A stretch of 64,000 nucleotides of DNA from Channa striata (taxonomy: Eukaryota; Chordata; Actinopteri; Anabantiformes; Channidae), in NCBI GenBank assembly GCA_033026295.1, contig CM065182.1:4960001-5024000 (forward strand), written 5' to 3'. Below the pieces are notes generated by a model. The model was given only the letters and a program-made list of their open reading frames with translations. It was not told where the DNA came from and did no database searches. Each line of letters starts with the position of its first letter. The stretch's first letter is position 1. Of this stretch, positions 33,963-44,250 are shown one piece after another. A program made the translations under genes and the position numbers.

Positions 33963-34019
33963 TTTCAATTGGCAATTCAGTTTGCATAACCAAAATGCCA
34001 ATTGAATTGCAAATTGAAA
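33963..34019 (+). repeat. Imperfect hairpin, 25-bp arms, 7-base loop
   Basis: Left arm 33963-33987 and right arm 33995-34019 pair at 22 of 25 positions, with one further G-U in RNA, and loop AACCAAA. Arms are built from AATTGC/GCAATT words. It resembles a short precursor-like stem but matches no known microRNA, and may simply be a low-complexity fold-back. Confidence 0.5.
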
Positions 34020-34159
34020 TACTAATTGCCATTTCTAAAACCTGTTTCTGTCCACAGTCGAACCTTTTTTTGTTCGTTTGCTTTTGGTTTCATAATGCTT
34101 GAACCTTCTTTCTGACTACGACTCTCTAATTTAGTTTTTTTACATTTTTCATTGAGGGA

Positions 34160-34350
34160 GGGGGAGACATCTCTTAGCCCCGGAGAGAAACGCCAGTGCG
34201 ATGTTCCCTTTGAGAATCAGGCGGCAGAGTTTAAACCCCGCGAACGCTGTCAGACACGTCGGTGAGTTGTTGCTGAAACGCTGCCGATTAAAACGCAAAG
34301 GGAGAAGGCTGGTATCTGTTGTGCCATCTCACATTCCCCATACTGCACGT
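34160..34350. promoter_or_regulatory. Candidate regulatory block
   Basis: GC-balanced stretch with CTTTGAGAATCAGGC near 34208, GCCGATTAAAACGC near 34281 and TGTGCCATCTCAC near 34321, between T-rich flanks. A partial resemblance to a microRNA was considered and rejected. Confidence 0.22.
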
Positions 34351-35990
34351 CCTTGTTTGTGAAAGATAAAAATGAAATATGAGGCTGTTTCAGCATAGTG
34401 ACTCTGCTGGGGAACTAAACAAACAGGATTTTGTGATGAAGAAGAAGCAGCTGATGCAGGTAAATTGCTTGGAGAGCTTTTCATCTTTTGTTGTGTTTCC
34501 TTTCTAGTATTCCCCCTTACGGCGCGTGGTCTTACAGACTTTCAGTGCAATTCAAAGTCGGCTTGCTCAAAAATCATGAGGCGTTTCAGTTTTAGCAAAC
34601 AGAGAAATATGACAAATATGACTGCATGACTAGACGAGCCACCGTGTTTTTTTTAAGCACGTCCAGCTGTGCCGTCCGAGTTTTTCAGGCACGAACTTAA
34701 TAAAGTTAGTTTTTTCAGGCAGGGTAACTTCATGCACATGAAGTGAAACCAAGAGCAGAAGCTAAAGACGAGGTGCAGGTTCAAAGACGGGACGTTTCGT
34801 GGGTTTGTCTTTGTTTGCAGATGTCCTCATGTCACAGTGTGTGGGACACAGGCCGGTGTGTGTCTCAGCCGCAGTGGAAACGCCATCGTTCATGTCGACA
34901 CCCCTTCCCCTGGTTATTGGCCATATAAGAGACGGGAGGGTGAGATGGGGGAGTGGGAAAGGGGCGGGAAGAAGAGAGCACGGGGAGGACGGAAAAAAAA
35001 GACAGCGGGAGAGAAAGAATTGGGGGACGGACAGAGCTGTCTGTTTGGAACATTCAGGTCTCAGTACCATTTGATGAAGATGAAGTGAAGTGTTAAAAAT
35101 CAATAATCTGCTCGATACGTCCTCAGAAAGGTTTGACCACTGGGTCCCCGACCGAGAGATTCATTCGAAATGCGGCTTGAATATATTGTGAGACTTTCCA
35201 AAGCCTCAGTCAATTTCACTGCTGCTCTGACAGCAACCAAGTGAAATGAATGATAAACCTGAACAAGGTGCAATCAAAATCTGCTCTAAAAGGCCCAGAA
35301 GCACAAAATAAGATGACATTTTTGGAGACATGAATGAAACCAAGAATTGTAAAGCAACAACAACAACAACAACAAAAAAAAAACTAAAGCTACGCTTGAA
35401 CATATTGAAAAGGAGCAGAAAAATTGAGGCAACACGAATGTTTAATAGCCTTTGTTCAAAATGGAAATTAAACTGGACCAAACTGCAGAGTCTGGCACAC
35501 GTCGTGCATTTCGGCCGCCCTCATCCGTCTTCTGGTTAACAACAAAGATTGAAGAAAAAACATGACAACAAACGCAGTTTTAAACCCTAATCTCACTAGC
35601 TCACAAAGCCACTCGCTGAAATTGCCCCTAATATTGCACCGACATTGTCGTTGCCCCCCCCCCCGACAGGAAGAACACACCACAGGGAAATGCATCATCC
35701 AGAGGGGTTCTATACATTAGAGCTGCAGCCTCGTCTGGAGCTCATCTACGTAAACCGAGTATTGATCTGAAAGGAGGACACACAGGAAACAGGACCGTAA
35801 CGGCCTGGAGGCTGTAAAACATCGTCAAGCCGGGATAACTCAAGGGACCGTGAGGGAGACGTGTCCAGGCTGCGAGCAGGTACAGTATGAAGGCGACGAG
35901 AGAGAGCGAAGAACTATCTGAAGCTACTTGGGAAATCCCGAGACACTGCAGGACTCATGAGAGTTAGCTGCATGGAAAATTAGACCATAT
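34351..35990. other. No gene seen
   Basis: Frames up to 113 codons near 34760-35100 run on both strands through purine-rich DNA and carry no domain. An (AAC)n array and a C-run (35656-35665) occur. The stretch 35570-35640 (CTAATCTCACTAGC, CCTAATATTGCACC) could be a weak regulatory patch. Confidence 0.4.
35355..35383. repeat. (AAC)n array running into an A-run
   Basis: Six CAA/AAC units followed by about ten A bases. Confidence 0.9.
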
Positions 35991-35999
35991 AGTTTACAG

Positions 36000-36400
36000 C
36001 ATATGATGTATAATCATTTTAATTGGTGACACTTTGGAACACGTTTCCCTCCACCGAGTTCATCTCCTTTAGTTAACTCTGCCGGGCGCTGATTTGAGAG
36101 AGCTGCCTCACTTTTTCTTAGTGTGTGTCCATCAGTTGGTGTAACCGAGCTCATAATTAGACTTTTCCGTTTTTATGTAAAGCACGTAAATATTGCGAAA
36201 CGAACGACTCGGCCAACTTTCAACAGAAGTGTCAACAGAATGAACGACGACACAAATCTTATCGCTGAGAGGAAAACTTTGGTCATTTTCTAAGTTAACT
36301 GCATCTGACAGCAGGCACAGAGCAGATTCATATGCGCAGGTGGTAAGTTTGCACGTCCAAGCGTGATTAATTGGCTGCGGTGCTTCTGACCTGACTCTGG
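36000..36400. promoter_or_regulatory. Candidate conserved regulatory block
   Basis: Contains AATCATTTTAATTGGTGAC near 36011, GAGCTCATAATTAGAC near 36147, GTAAATATTGCG near 36186 and GCGTGATTAATTGGCTGCGG near 36361. AATTGG recurs at both ends, about 350 bp apart. No simple repeats inside. Motif evidence only. Confidence 0.32.
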
Positions 36401-37319
36401 TTATGGTTTTAATGACATGAAATGAAACAGAATTTCACTTTTGGTTCATCGGGTTGAGTGAGTGCTCGGCTAAAACAACATAGAGCATCTGTAATTATAG
36501 TTTGTCAGTGTGTTTGTTGCAAAAAATTGTCATTTTTGTTCCAACCTTCCACATCTGTCACTCAGGTGACTGTAAGACCCTTTATGCATGTTCTCAAAAA
36601 ACTGCACTTCCCGTGTTTTAATTGTAAAAAATCCAAGCTAAATGTAATCTTTGTCATATTACAAGCTACACACTCAGTCGAGACTATACTTATCAATTTG
36701 CACTAAAATCGATGGCAGTGTTTTTTTGTTCCTTTTTCAAATTTGAATCCGAGGATTAAAACGCCTGAGATGCATCATCTCATTTTCGAGGGGGTTGTTA
36801 TAGTTTCCTATAACACTAATGACTCGATGTTCCCTGTAAGTGATTACACAGTTCACCAAGTCATAACTCTTGTTTTTCGCGTAGCTTTTCAACACCCACA
36901 AAAGCCAGAAAAAAAATTACTGACAAATCATAAAAACACTGGCGCACTGATGTGTGAATGCTAATGCGCTAATGTTTGTTGAAATTACGCCAATATAATA
37001 AACCGATGTCTTTCAGTTATCTGTTCCAAACAGTCATAATGGGACAATAATTTCACAAAGAACGTGTAGTGCATTCAGGAATATGAAATACATGTCATAT
37101 TTTAAAGATCTAACGCTTTCTCACATGCTGCCATCGTCCTTCGAAAGTGAAACTAAAGGAAAATGTGTATTAATCAAGAAGCTTAATATTGTGAAATGAA
37201 GAGTGATGATTTACTACGAGCTGAGTTTCAGGCTGGAACATCTGAAGTGCTTCCTTCGACCTGTTAAGCTAAAAAAAAAAAAAATGGGACTTCCACCACA
37301 AAATAACATATTCAAACGA
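36401..37319. other. No gene seen
   Basis: AT-rich DNA with frames up to 82 codons and no domain. An A-run lies near 37271-37284. 37050-37200 (GTGTATTAATCAAGAAGC) may be the left flank of the next candidate block. Confidence 0.35.
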
Positions 37320-37570
37320 TGATGTATGAGCCTGGAAGAGCCTTCTATTAATTTTCCATGCCAGGTAACAGGAAGGTGCAGTAGCCCTGGTACATTATGC
37401 GGACCTAAATGAAATAATTCAGACATCATGGTTCATTGCCACAACTAGGTTCCATATCACCTGCAATCTATTCTGGCTAATCAATCTGCCAGGGCTTCCG
37501 CAAGATGAATTATCCCGTCTGGATGTTTTACAATGAAACCCCAGCTTCCTTCCTGTCACATTCCACTCCA
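37320..37570. promoter_or_regulatory. Strong candidate enhancer block
   Basis: Repeat-free with CTATTAATTTTCC near 37345, GAAATAATTCAG near 37410, E-box CACCTG near 37459, CTGGCTAATCAATCTGCCAG (37473-37492, arms CTGGC/GCCAG around a TAATCAAT core) and GATGAATTATCCCG near 37504. The OTX/PITX-type TAATC overlapping an ATCAAT PBX-like word is notable. Overlapping minus-strand frames are not convincing as coding. Confidence 0.42.
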
Positions 37571-37715
37571 CCTCACCCTCCTGCAGCGGATCTTTAATAA
37601 TTAGTACGGGGGGGGTAAAGCTGGGAGTAGCACAGTATTTTAATGCACTTAAACGTGTCGCACTCACCACGTTCAACAACCCAGACTCGTCATTAAGGGA
37701 GTAGACCTGAGTGTG

Positions 37716-37748
37716 CCTGGACCCCCTGGACCCCCTGGACCCCTGGAG
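37716..37748. repeat. Short 9-bp tandem repeat, CCTGGACCC
   Basis: Three exact units plus a partial fourth. One frame reads GPPGPPGP, which looks like collagen, but the frame ends in a stop 25 bp later and has no splice signals, so it is a simple repeat. Confidence 0.85.
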
Positions 37749-38019
37749 CCCGACAAACAGAAATAACGGGCGTTTTATCACAGGCTTTTGTGAACCCGCG
37801 CATCTATATTGATTAAGTCTCAAAAGCCGAACAGGACAGATTCAGGTCTGTGTGACGGGTGTCGAGTCAAATTTTCTCTGACCAACACTGAAGTTTGAAC
37901 CCAGCGGAATAATCCGGTGCCCACAGGCCCAACCATGTGTGTCCACAGTTTCTGCTTTAACCATTAAGTTTGATTGATTGCTTTGTTGTGTGGTGGTACA
38001 TTAGCGCTGCAGTGTGTAG

Positions 38020-38330
38020 ATATGGAGATATCTATTTGCATGAATGGAATGCACAATATTCAGAATTAGCTGTCGATTACCCAAAAAGAAGAACTGTTGC
38101 GTTTTCTTTGGCTTTGCATGAGTCTTTCATATCTTAAGAAAGAGCAGGCTGCCGCTACAGTAGCCCGGGATGGACAAACCAAATTAAATGTGGAAAAATG
38201 CCCAAAAACATCTGCATAATAACTCATAATAATCTGCTTTTAAAATTCTCATGACACTGTAGCACTGGGACACCACATTTTCCTGCACACGCACATGCGT
38301 CATTCACACTAGCTCACTTGCAGTGAAATG
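38020..38330. promoter_or_regulatory. Candidate regulatory block with octamer and TEAD-like sites
   Basis: GGAGATATCTATTTGCATG carries an exact octamer ATTTGCAT (38034-38041) followed immediately by GGAATG (TEAD-type, 38046-38051). Further right are TTCAGAATTAGCTGTCG near 38058 and CAAATTAAATGTGG near 38179. Low simple-repeat content. Confidence 0.35.
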
Positions 38331-38559
38331 AGAGAATTCTTGGATTGTTCAGATCGCTGCATGGAAATATTGGGAGCAACAGGAAAAATCTGAAACCAAA
38401 TGACACTGGTCAGACAGTTCAGCTTTAGCATTTATGTGTATTTATTTTTTGTTTGTTTCTAAATTAACCTACAGAACCATTTCCTAGGCAGAGATGTGAT
38501 GGTTAACTGAGAACTTAAATGAAAAAAATGAATTATGGAAGCTTTTGCATTTTCATAAA

Positions 38560-38880
38560 CTGAAGGATTGGTTGCAGGATGCGTGTGTTCATATTTCGTA
38601 CTAGTTTAGCTGCGTAACACCCAGGCAGCCTTTGTAATCAAAGCCAATCAATAGATATCTGCTTTTGCGAAGTGATTTTCTGTGCAGCGTACGGCTTGCC
38701 AGCTGCAAGTGAGTCATAATTCAAGTTTTACTGTCGGCGCAGAGCGTTGAGAAGTAAGATACAGCATTTGATTTCATTCTCTGATAAACAAGTCAAAGGT
38801 ACATTGTGCCGGAGAGCACATATAAATACCATATCAATTTTAAAATACACAGGTGATGCCGTACAAAGGTGCTTGTGAGT
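38560..38880. promoter_or_regulatory. Strong candidate enhancer with inverted TCF/LEF pair
   Basis: CTTTGTAATCAAAG (38630-38643) places two TCF/LEF-type CTTTG/CAAAG words head to head around TAAT. It is followed by CCAATCAATAG, GTGATTTTC and an exact AP-1 site TGAGTCA (38710-38716) leading into TCATAATTC, then CTGATAAAC and GTCAAAGGTAC near 38792. Dense sites for signalling effectors and homeodomain factors suggest a Wnt-responsive developmental enhancer; this is inference. Confidence 0.42.
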
Positions 38881-39899
38881 GAAACCTCTATGAATATTGT
38901 GTCACACATCTGTAACTTTTTTTGTTTGTTTTTTGCTTCATTCGAGAGCTTTGAAACTTCCAAACTCCCGTTCTGTTGGCTCCCTCCTCTGTCGACGGGG
39001 CTGGACCACTTTGACTGATCACATTACTCTCTTCGAACCCACTTGTGCTTCATCACTGGCCAGCGATGATGAAAGAGCAGTTCAGCAGTTCAATTGTGAA
39101 GTTTCCTCTGGACACCGCAGACGCTTGCTGCTCCACTCTTCACCATTAATTTCTCGCTCGCACGTTTTGACTGTGCGTTAGCCGACCAAACTCATGACTA
39201 CGGAAGGTGAATCAGTGACATCCCATCCACATTCTGAAGCTTATGTAATCAACAAATATAGGTGGAGCATGATCTTATTATCAAATTTGGTATTTAATTG
39301 CAGTAATTTCCCAAGTTTCCGCTGAAATAAAGGCATTCGGCAGTTACACCCTGAGCTGCAGCGCAACCACAGTGTGTGGAATAAAATAATTATTTGATGC
39401 TTCAGTGTTTTCTTCACAGTGAAGATAAAACAAATATATATTTAGGGGATTTTCCGATTTGTTTGACAGAAGCAAATATGAAAAACGTGCACATCTGAGT
39501 CGACTGTGAAACTCAGTATAGATAAATCCTTAATAAATCAAAAATGAGCTTAATAATAAATATAAGTATTGTTATTTTTATCCACTGGAATTATGTGACT
39601 ATCAAATAATATTGTTTTCAAGACAAAACAACGGACGGAGCGAACCACTGGTTTCATGCATAAATGCATCTGTGTGCTGAGCTGGTGTTACGCAGCTGCA
39701 CTTTGGTGTCTCTGCAGGAACGGGTCCCTTCAGCCACACAGTCGCCGCTGACAAAGGTCAGAACGAGAAAGTCTGACAGTCCAGAACAGGCCCCATTCGT
39801 GCCCAGTAAAGCCTGAATTAATCTCCACAGTGTCATGACTGAAGCTCACAGATATGACCCCGGTGCATCTGACTGAGAACAGGAAGCATTTCATTTCAT
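38881..39899. other. No gene seen
   Basis: A 94-codon frame at 38897-39181 has no domain and no splice context. AT-rich between 39240 and 39640. No mobile element recognised. Confidence 0.4.
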
Positions 39900-40120
39900 T
39901 TCACAGTCTCTCGCAGTCGCCTGATGTAAATAATCACATTGTCTGGCTGCTGTAATGACATTGATGAGGCTGTGGAGACGAAGGAATACATCCCAAATAA
40001 AAACTTTGACTCACATCCCTTCCTCAACTTCTTGCTTTTCCGTCTTGCATCAGGAAGTCGACCTGTTTGTGTCCATTACATAACTCACTAAACAGCATAA
40101 AGGATGTGAGAGGATGCTTG
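39900..40120. promoter_or_regulatory. Candidate regulatory block
   Basis: Begins after three ATTTC units (39889-39902). Contains GATGTAAATAATCACATTG near 39922, GCTGTAATGACATTGATGAG near 39950 and GTCCATTACATAACTC near 40071. Motif and texture evidence only. Confidence 0.28.
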
Positions 40121-41627
40121 CACCTGCGTGAAACCCGCGTCAAAGGTTCGCGTTATCATGCTCTGCTGGATCAACTACAAGCCTCCGACTCTCTCCTGAC
40201 CTCGTCTCTCATCTCTGTTCATGGAGTGGAGAGCACTTAAGCAGATGTTACCCGCCTTTCCCTGTGCACCTGCACGGGCGCCGGCGCAGCTGTTTCTCGG
40301 GCCTTTCTGACGGCACAAACCTCCCTGTGAACGTTTCACCTTTTTTGTGACATTGCTTTTTTCACCAGGGCAGATTCCCCCTTTTGTGGCAAGTACTGCA
40401 CCTTCGGAAGGGTTGAAAGACTAAATGTCAGTCTGAACCTGGCTGGTCAGAGGAGAGGATTTCAGCTCTTGCCTGCTAGTCCTTAATGCCTTCAGGAGTG
40501 GGGGAAAGGAAGCTCAACAAAGTGTTCCTATTGTGCTACTTCACAACTTGACATCCATTGCACTTTCAGAAACGGTGCTGAATAAAAGTATTTACCACTC
40601 CACACACATTTGCTGTGCCAATTCAAGCACAGCGTCTAAACAGACCCATTTGTCGAGTCAATATTGTTGGCGGAAATCTCTGGGGGAGATGTGCATTTCT
40701 TTTTTTCCCACAGTGACGGATGGCGATCGAACCCGGTGCAAAGATTTCAACAGAGCTTAAAAAGCAATTAACGAAAGAAATTTAAAAACACACGCGCACG
40801 AGCCAGCACCCCAACAGACAATGTCAGGATCCAGAGAAACCACCCCTTTGTTCGAAACGGGCTCGGCTCGGTCGGCACATCTAGAGTTTGAAGGGTGTTA
40901 TTTAACGTTCCATCAATATACATTTCAAACAACTAAACCTTTACTCTGACTTCTGAACGACTAATGGAGGAGACGCGCACCGTTTGAAAATGTAATTGCT
41001 TGGAGACTTTTTAAACAAGAGCACCTGTCATGCAACGTGTGGGTGAAAACCATTTACCAATGTCACTTCCCATTTGGTTTTGTAACTGCGCAGCTCCAAA
41101 AGCTGAGAATGGATGCCTTGTTTTTGCCATAAGCACTGACAGCCATTTAATGTGGATTAAAAGCATCGGTTAGTGCGAGGAAAGCCAATTTTTTTTTACT
41201 TAAAGCCTAAAGGTGTAGTTCAGGTAGGATGTGCCCACTCTGGAAAAAACTCTTATAATATTAAAAATATTAAAGTATCTCTCCAAGTTCTGTTTTGACA
41301 ATGGAATCTGGTTAATCAAACTATGGAGGCTGTAGTCTTGCTAGTCAACTTGCTCCTTCAGAACTCCTCCAGATGACATCATCATCTGGACAGAAAAACT
41401 GTAAGTAGAGAGAGATGTAAGGCAGAAAGACGATAGAATCATAGGAAGTTGAAAACTGGTTGCACATGGTTCTACAGAACCTTATTAATGTGAAAATGAG
41501 TAGTAGATGTGAACCATACACATACACACGTCTGAAATAATAATCTTTTTGTCTTCATAGACCAAACCAAAACTACACTAAACATACACACTAAACTCAA
41601 CATCCACTCATTACTGTCTGCCTGCAA
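40121..41627. other. No gene seen
   Basis: GC-balanced to 40400, then ordinary DNA with frames under 76 codons. At 41365-41381 lies TCCTCCAGATGACATCA, shared in inverted orientation with 27.3 kb; the flanking 41369-41389 forms a CCAGATGA/TCATCTGG inverted repeat. Probably debris of an interspersed repeat. Confidence 0.4.
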
Positions 41628-41650
41628 CCTGGATTAGCTCATGTGTCTGC
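41628..41650 (+). mobile_element. SINE head fragment shared with 25.66 kb
   Basis: CCTGGATTAGCTCATGTGTC matches CCTGGATTAGCTCGTTTGTC at 25664-25683 except at two positions, and both continue CTG. TAGCTC resembles a tRNA A-box start. Downstream similarity to the 25.66-kb copy fades and no B box is seen, so this is a truncated copy. Confidence 0.5.
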
Positions 41651-41989
41651 GACCATCTGATTTTGTCAAAAATAATAAAAAACAGCAGCCAGGATCCAAT
41701 GGCTGAGATGTGTGATTTTGATGTTGCTTTGTTTTAATCGCAGTTTCCGTGCAAGAGCTCATCTTTTTCACTACAGACATCACACTTTTTAATTAGCCAT
41801 CCTGGAATGAAGGGTGATCAGTCAGTTTTACAGACAGATGGACAAAAAGGATGCAGGAGCTAAAAAGCCCGTTCATGGTCTGACTGTGGTGAGTCCTGAG
41901 GCTCCTGCAGTACCTCAAACAAAGGCTCAAGAATCTGGATGAGAGCTGGAACATGTTTGTCGGATTCAACTTATTACTTCTTTCACTAG

Positions 41990-42240
41990 ATTCCCTCCTC
42001 CCTAAATGTCACAGCATGTTTGGGCCTCTGCCCTTTTCTCTGCCCTGAAAGCCAAGACAGGAAGTGATGACACGTATGCCCTGGTGTCCTGCATGGACAT
42101 AATAGTCTATGCATAAAGCAACACTGTGGTATTATAACCTGACAGGGGGGGAAATAAAAATGTGTCACAGCCTTTGGGCCTCCATGGCATTCTCCTCTTG
42201 GTGCATTAATGAGGTGTGTTATGCGCATTAAGGTGGGACC
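41990..42240. promoter_or_regulatory. Candidate conserved regulatory block
   Basis: Contains GTGATGACACGTATGCC near 42063, ACATAATAGTCTATGCATAA near 42098 and GGTGCATTAATGAGGTG near 42199, followed by ATGCGCATTAAGGTG. The CATTAA word recurs in the last 40 bp. A minus-strand 80-codon frame has no domain. Confidence 0.28.
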
Positions 42241-42595
42241 ATGGATCAGTATGTCGTTGGTGACTAAATATATATGGTAATATGACTGTGTTCATGTGTG
42301 TAACGAGGTCAGAGGTGTGTAAAAAAAAAAATGGCTGGTGCTCGCATCATTCTTTACTTTGGGACAGTTTACATGATCCATGGGCAAGCAAATGCAAAGT
42401 CAGCCTTTTTATAAAGCCTGAGAAAAAAACCTGGAAATAACACATTAACAGGTTCACAGACGACAGGTCGCACATTCTACAGCAGTGACCTACGCTTGAG
42501 GTTTTTCAGGAGTTGAAAGATGGAAAGAGGAATTAGTTGACATCAAGAAGTCAGCAGGGCAAATGAAAGAGGAAAGGAAAAGGAAGCAACGTAAA

Positions 42596-42685
42596 GGAGG
42601 AGCTGGAGGAGCTGGAGGAGATGGAGGAAATGGAGGAGATGGAGGAGATGGAGGAGCTGGAGGAGATGGAGGAGATGGAGGAGAT
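42596..42685. repeat. 9-bp minisatellite, ten units (GGAGGAGAT/GGAGGAGCT)
   Basis: Exactly ten 9-bp units: GGAGGAGCT twice, GGAGGAGAT, GGAGGAAAT, GGAGGAGAT twice, GGAGGAGCT, then GGAGGAGAT three times. One frame reads repeated Glu-Glu-Met/Leu, another Gly-Gly-Asp, but each frame stops soon on one or both sides without a start, so it is not evidence of a gene. Pure purine/pyrimidine strand bias may allow unusual DNA structure. Confidence 0.96.
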
Positions 42686-42689
42686 GCAT

Positions 42690-43499
42690 TCAGACACTTT
42701 TTACACAACATGCCTGGCCTCCCAGCAATTGAGCAAATTTGGGTTGGAATTTTATTTGGTCATTTGTGGTTTGTTAAATACAACACTGCCATCTTGTGAA
42801 TATAAGTCTCCCACGGATGCCTTCACTTTTGCGACCTGTTGTTAAAGTGGCCTCCCAGCAATCACAGGGTTGAGACCCTCTCCCGAAACCCCAAAGTGTC
42901 AGAACCCCAAACAGCCCATCCCCTTCCCCAGCCGTGCAGTGCTGGTCCCACCAAGCTATGTACCAAAGCTAGTAAAAATGGCGGAGGGCTGCGTCAGGAA
43001 GATCCTCCAGAGGAAAAATGTGTCAAATGATCGGCTGTGGTGACCCTGAACTTACATGACTTTGAGACCATGAGACATTTGCCTCATAGGCAGTTCGGTT
43101 TAGCAAACCACTAAACCCTTGGCTCAGTTAGCAGCTTTCTTTGTTTCTTTGTCCAAAAGTGTCTCCTTGACGCAATAGTACTAAAAAACATCTAATTACA
43201 GATTTCTATGTAAAGCACACCAAAGAGCAAGCAACGCAAAGACCCCAAAGCATTCAGGAAAACCATGAGGAACTTTAAAGTGTGACTTCGTCAACAATGA
43301 GTTTTTAAGTCAGTCTGCAGTGACGTGACAAATGCTCGAGCTTCAACAATCCCGGTGGGAAAACATTTTGTGGGAAGTGTTCAGCCCTAATTTGGCATTT
43401 GTCGGCTTTCTGCCTAAACGCGATTAAGGAGCGAAGTGTGTCGCGAACCCAAACGATGAAAGCTAAATGAGCAGCATTTTCTTCACTGGCGTAATAAAT
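42690..43499. other. No gene seen
   Basis: Non-coding with frames under 79 codons. A weak CTCF-like word TGCCATCTTGTGA lies near 42787. No repeat recognised. Confidence 0.35.
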
Positions 43500-44250
43500 C
43501 AAGCTGCCTTAGTCTTTCAAATTGAGGTGCAGCCGTAGATGAACTCTAATAATAGAAGCTTAATCCATCTGATTACTCGATCCCTTTTTCCCCCCAAATG
43601 TGTTCATAGGGTTGTAATGTAATTATTTTGCAACCTGCATCTCAGCAATTTGTGCAGGCACACACAGCATTCTGGATTTCTGTGCTGGGGCTAAAATTAA
43701 CATTCGGAGGATTGCAGTAAATTAAGCTGCGCACCTTCACTAAAAATCGATTTCATTAACAATAATCTAATCAACAAATGATAAAATTAAGCCCCTGTAA
43801 TCCCCAGCGAATCACGCCGATTGTAACACGAGCTGCCGTGACTTTTCTGCCTCTTCTCGTTTTTCTGCACCGCCGAAAACCGAGCGCCCTTGCTGAAAAA
43901 GACTGACATTCTGAAACTAATTAGGGCCCCATTACTTATTTAGAGGCATCTTGTTTGTGTGGAGGCAGAGGTATAAATTATCCAATAGAGGATGTCTTTG
44001 GGGTATTTTGTTGAACATAGCTTTATTAACAGCAACTGGTGAGGGCACTTTAATGGCATCCCAATTATTTCTGGAGTCCCTACTGTTCCCGGTGCCAGCC
44101 AGAAGCAGCTAGCTGTGGTGCCTATTTAGGGAGGAGAGGGAACCGTAGGACTTAATGACACCGTTAAAAAGATTCTCCGCGGACACGTGTGCCTTTTATT
44201 TGGACCAGGGGACAGTTTTGTAGTAAAATGGGAGCAATGAAGCTAATAGG
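43500..44250. promoter_or_regulatory. Strong candidate enhancer cluster
   Basis: The longest motif-dense stretch: CTTAATCCATCTGATTACTC near 43559, TGTAATTATTTTGC near 43618, GGCTAAAATTAAC near 43689, GTAAATTAAGC near 43717, TTCATTAACAATAATCTAAT near 43752, an OTX/PITX-type TAATCC (43798-43803), CTAATTAGGG near 43918, GGTATAAATTATCC near 43971, CTTTATTAACAGC near 44020, CCAATTATTTC near 44061 and E-box CACGTG (44184-44189). Few long open frames interrupt it. Two or more adjacent enhancers are plausible. Confidence 0.48.

Noticed and set aside
34240..34290. Partial resemblance to miR-181 (AACGCTGTC and GTCGGTGAGTT)
   Set aside because: The two words are separated by extra bases, the mature sequence is not intact and no precursor hairpin is seen.
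37683..37760. Collagen-like GPPGPPGP reading
   Set aside because: Only three repeat units, then a stop about 25 bp later, no splice sites; a short CCTGGACCC tandem repeat explains it.
42786..42799. CTCF-like word TGCCATCTTGTGA
   Set aside because: Deviates at two core positions. A similar weak match near 23.6 kb (GCACTAGAGGGGC) was also set aside; only the 22.35-kb site was kept.
42563..42845. Frames with Glu-Glu-Met or Gly-Gly-Asp repeats
   Set aside because: They come from the 9-bp minisatellite. The Glu-rich frame has a stop shortly before the repeat with no upstream start, and both read into unrelated sequence on the right.
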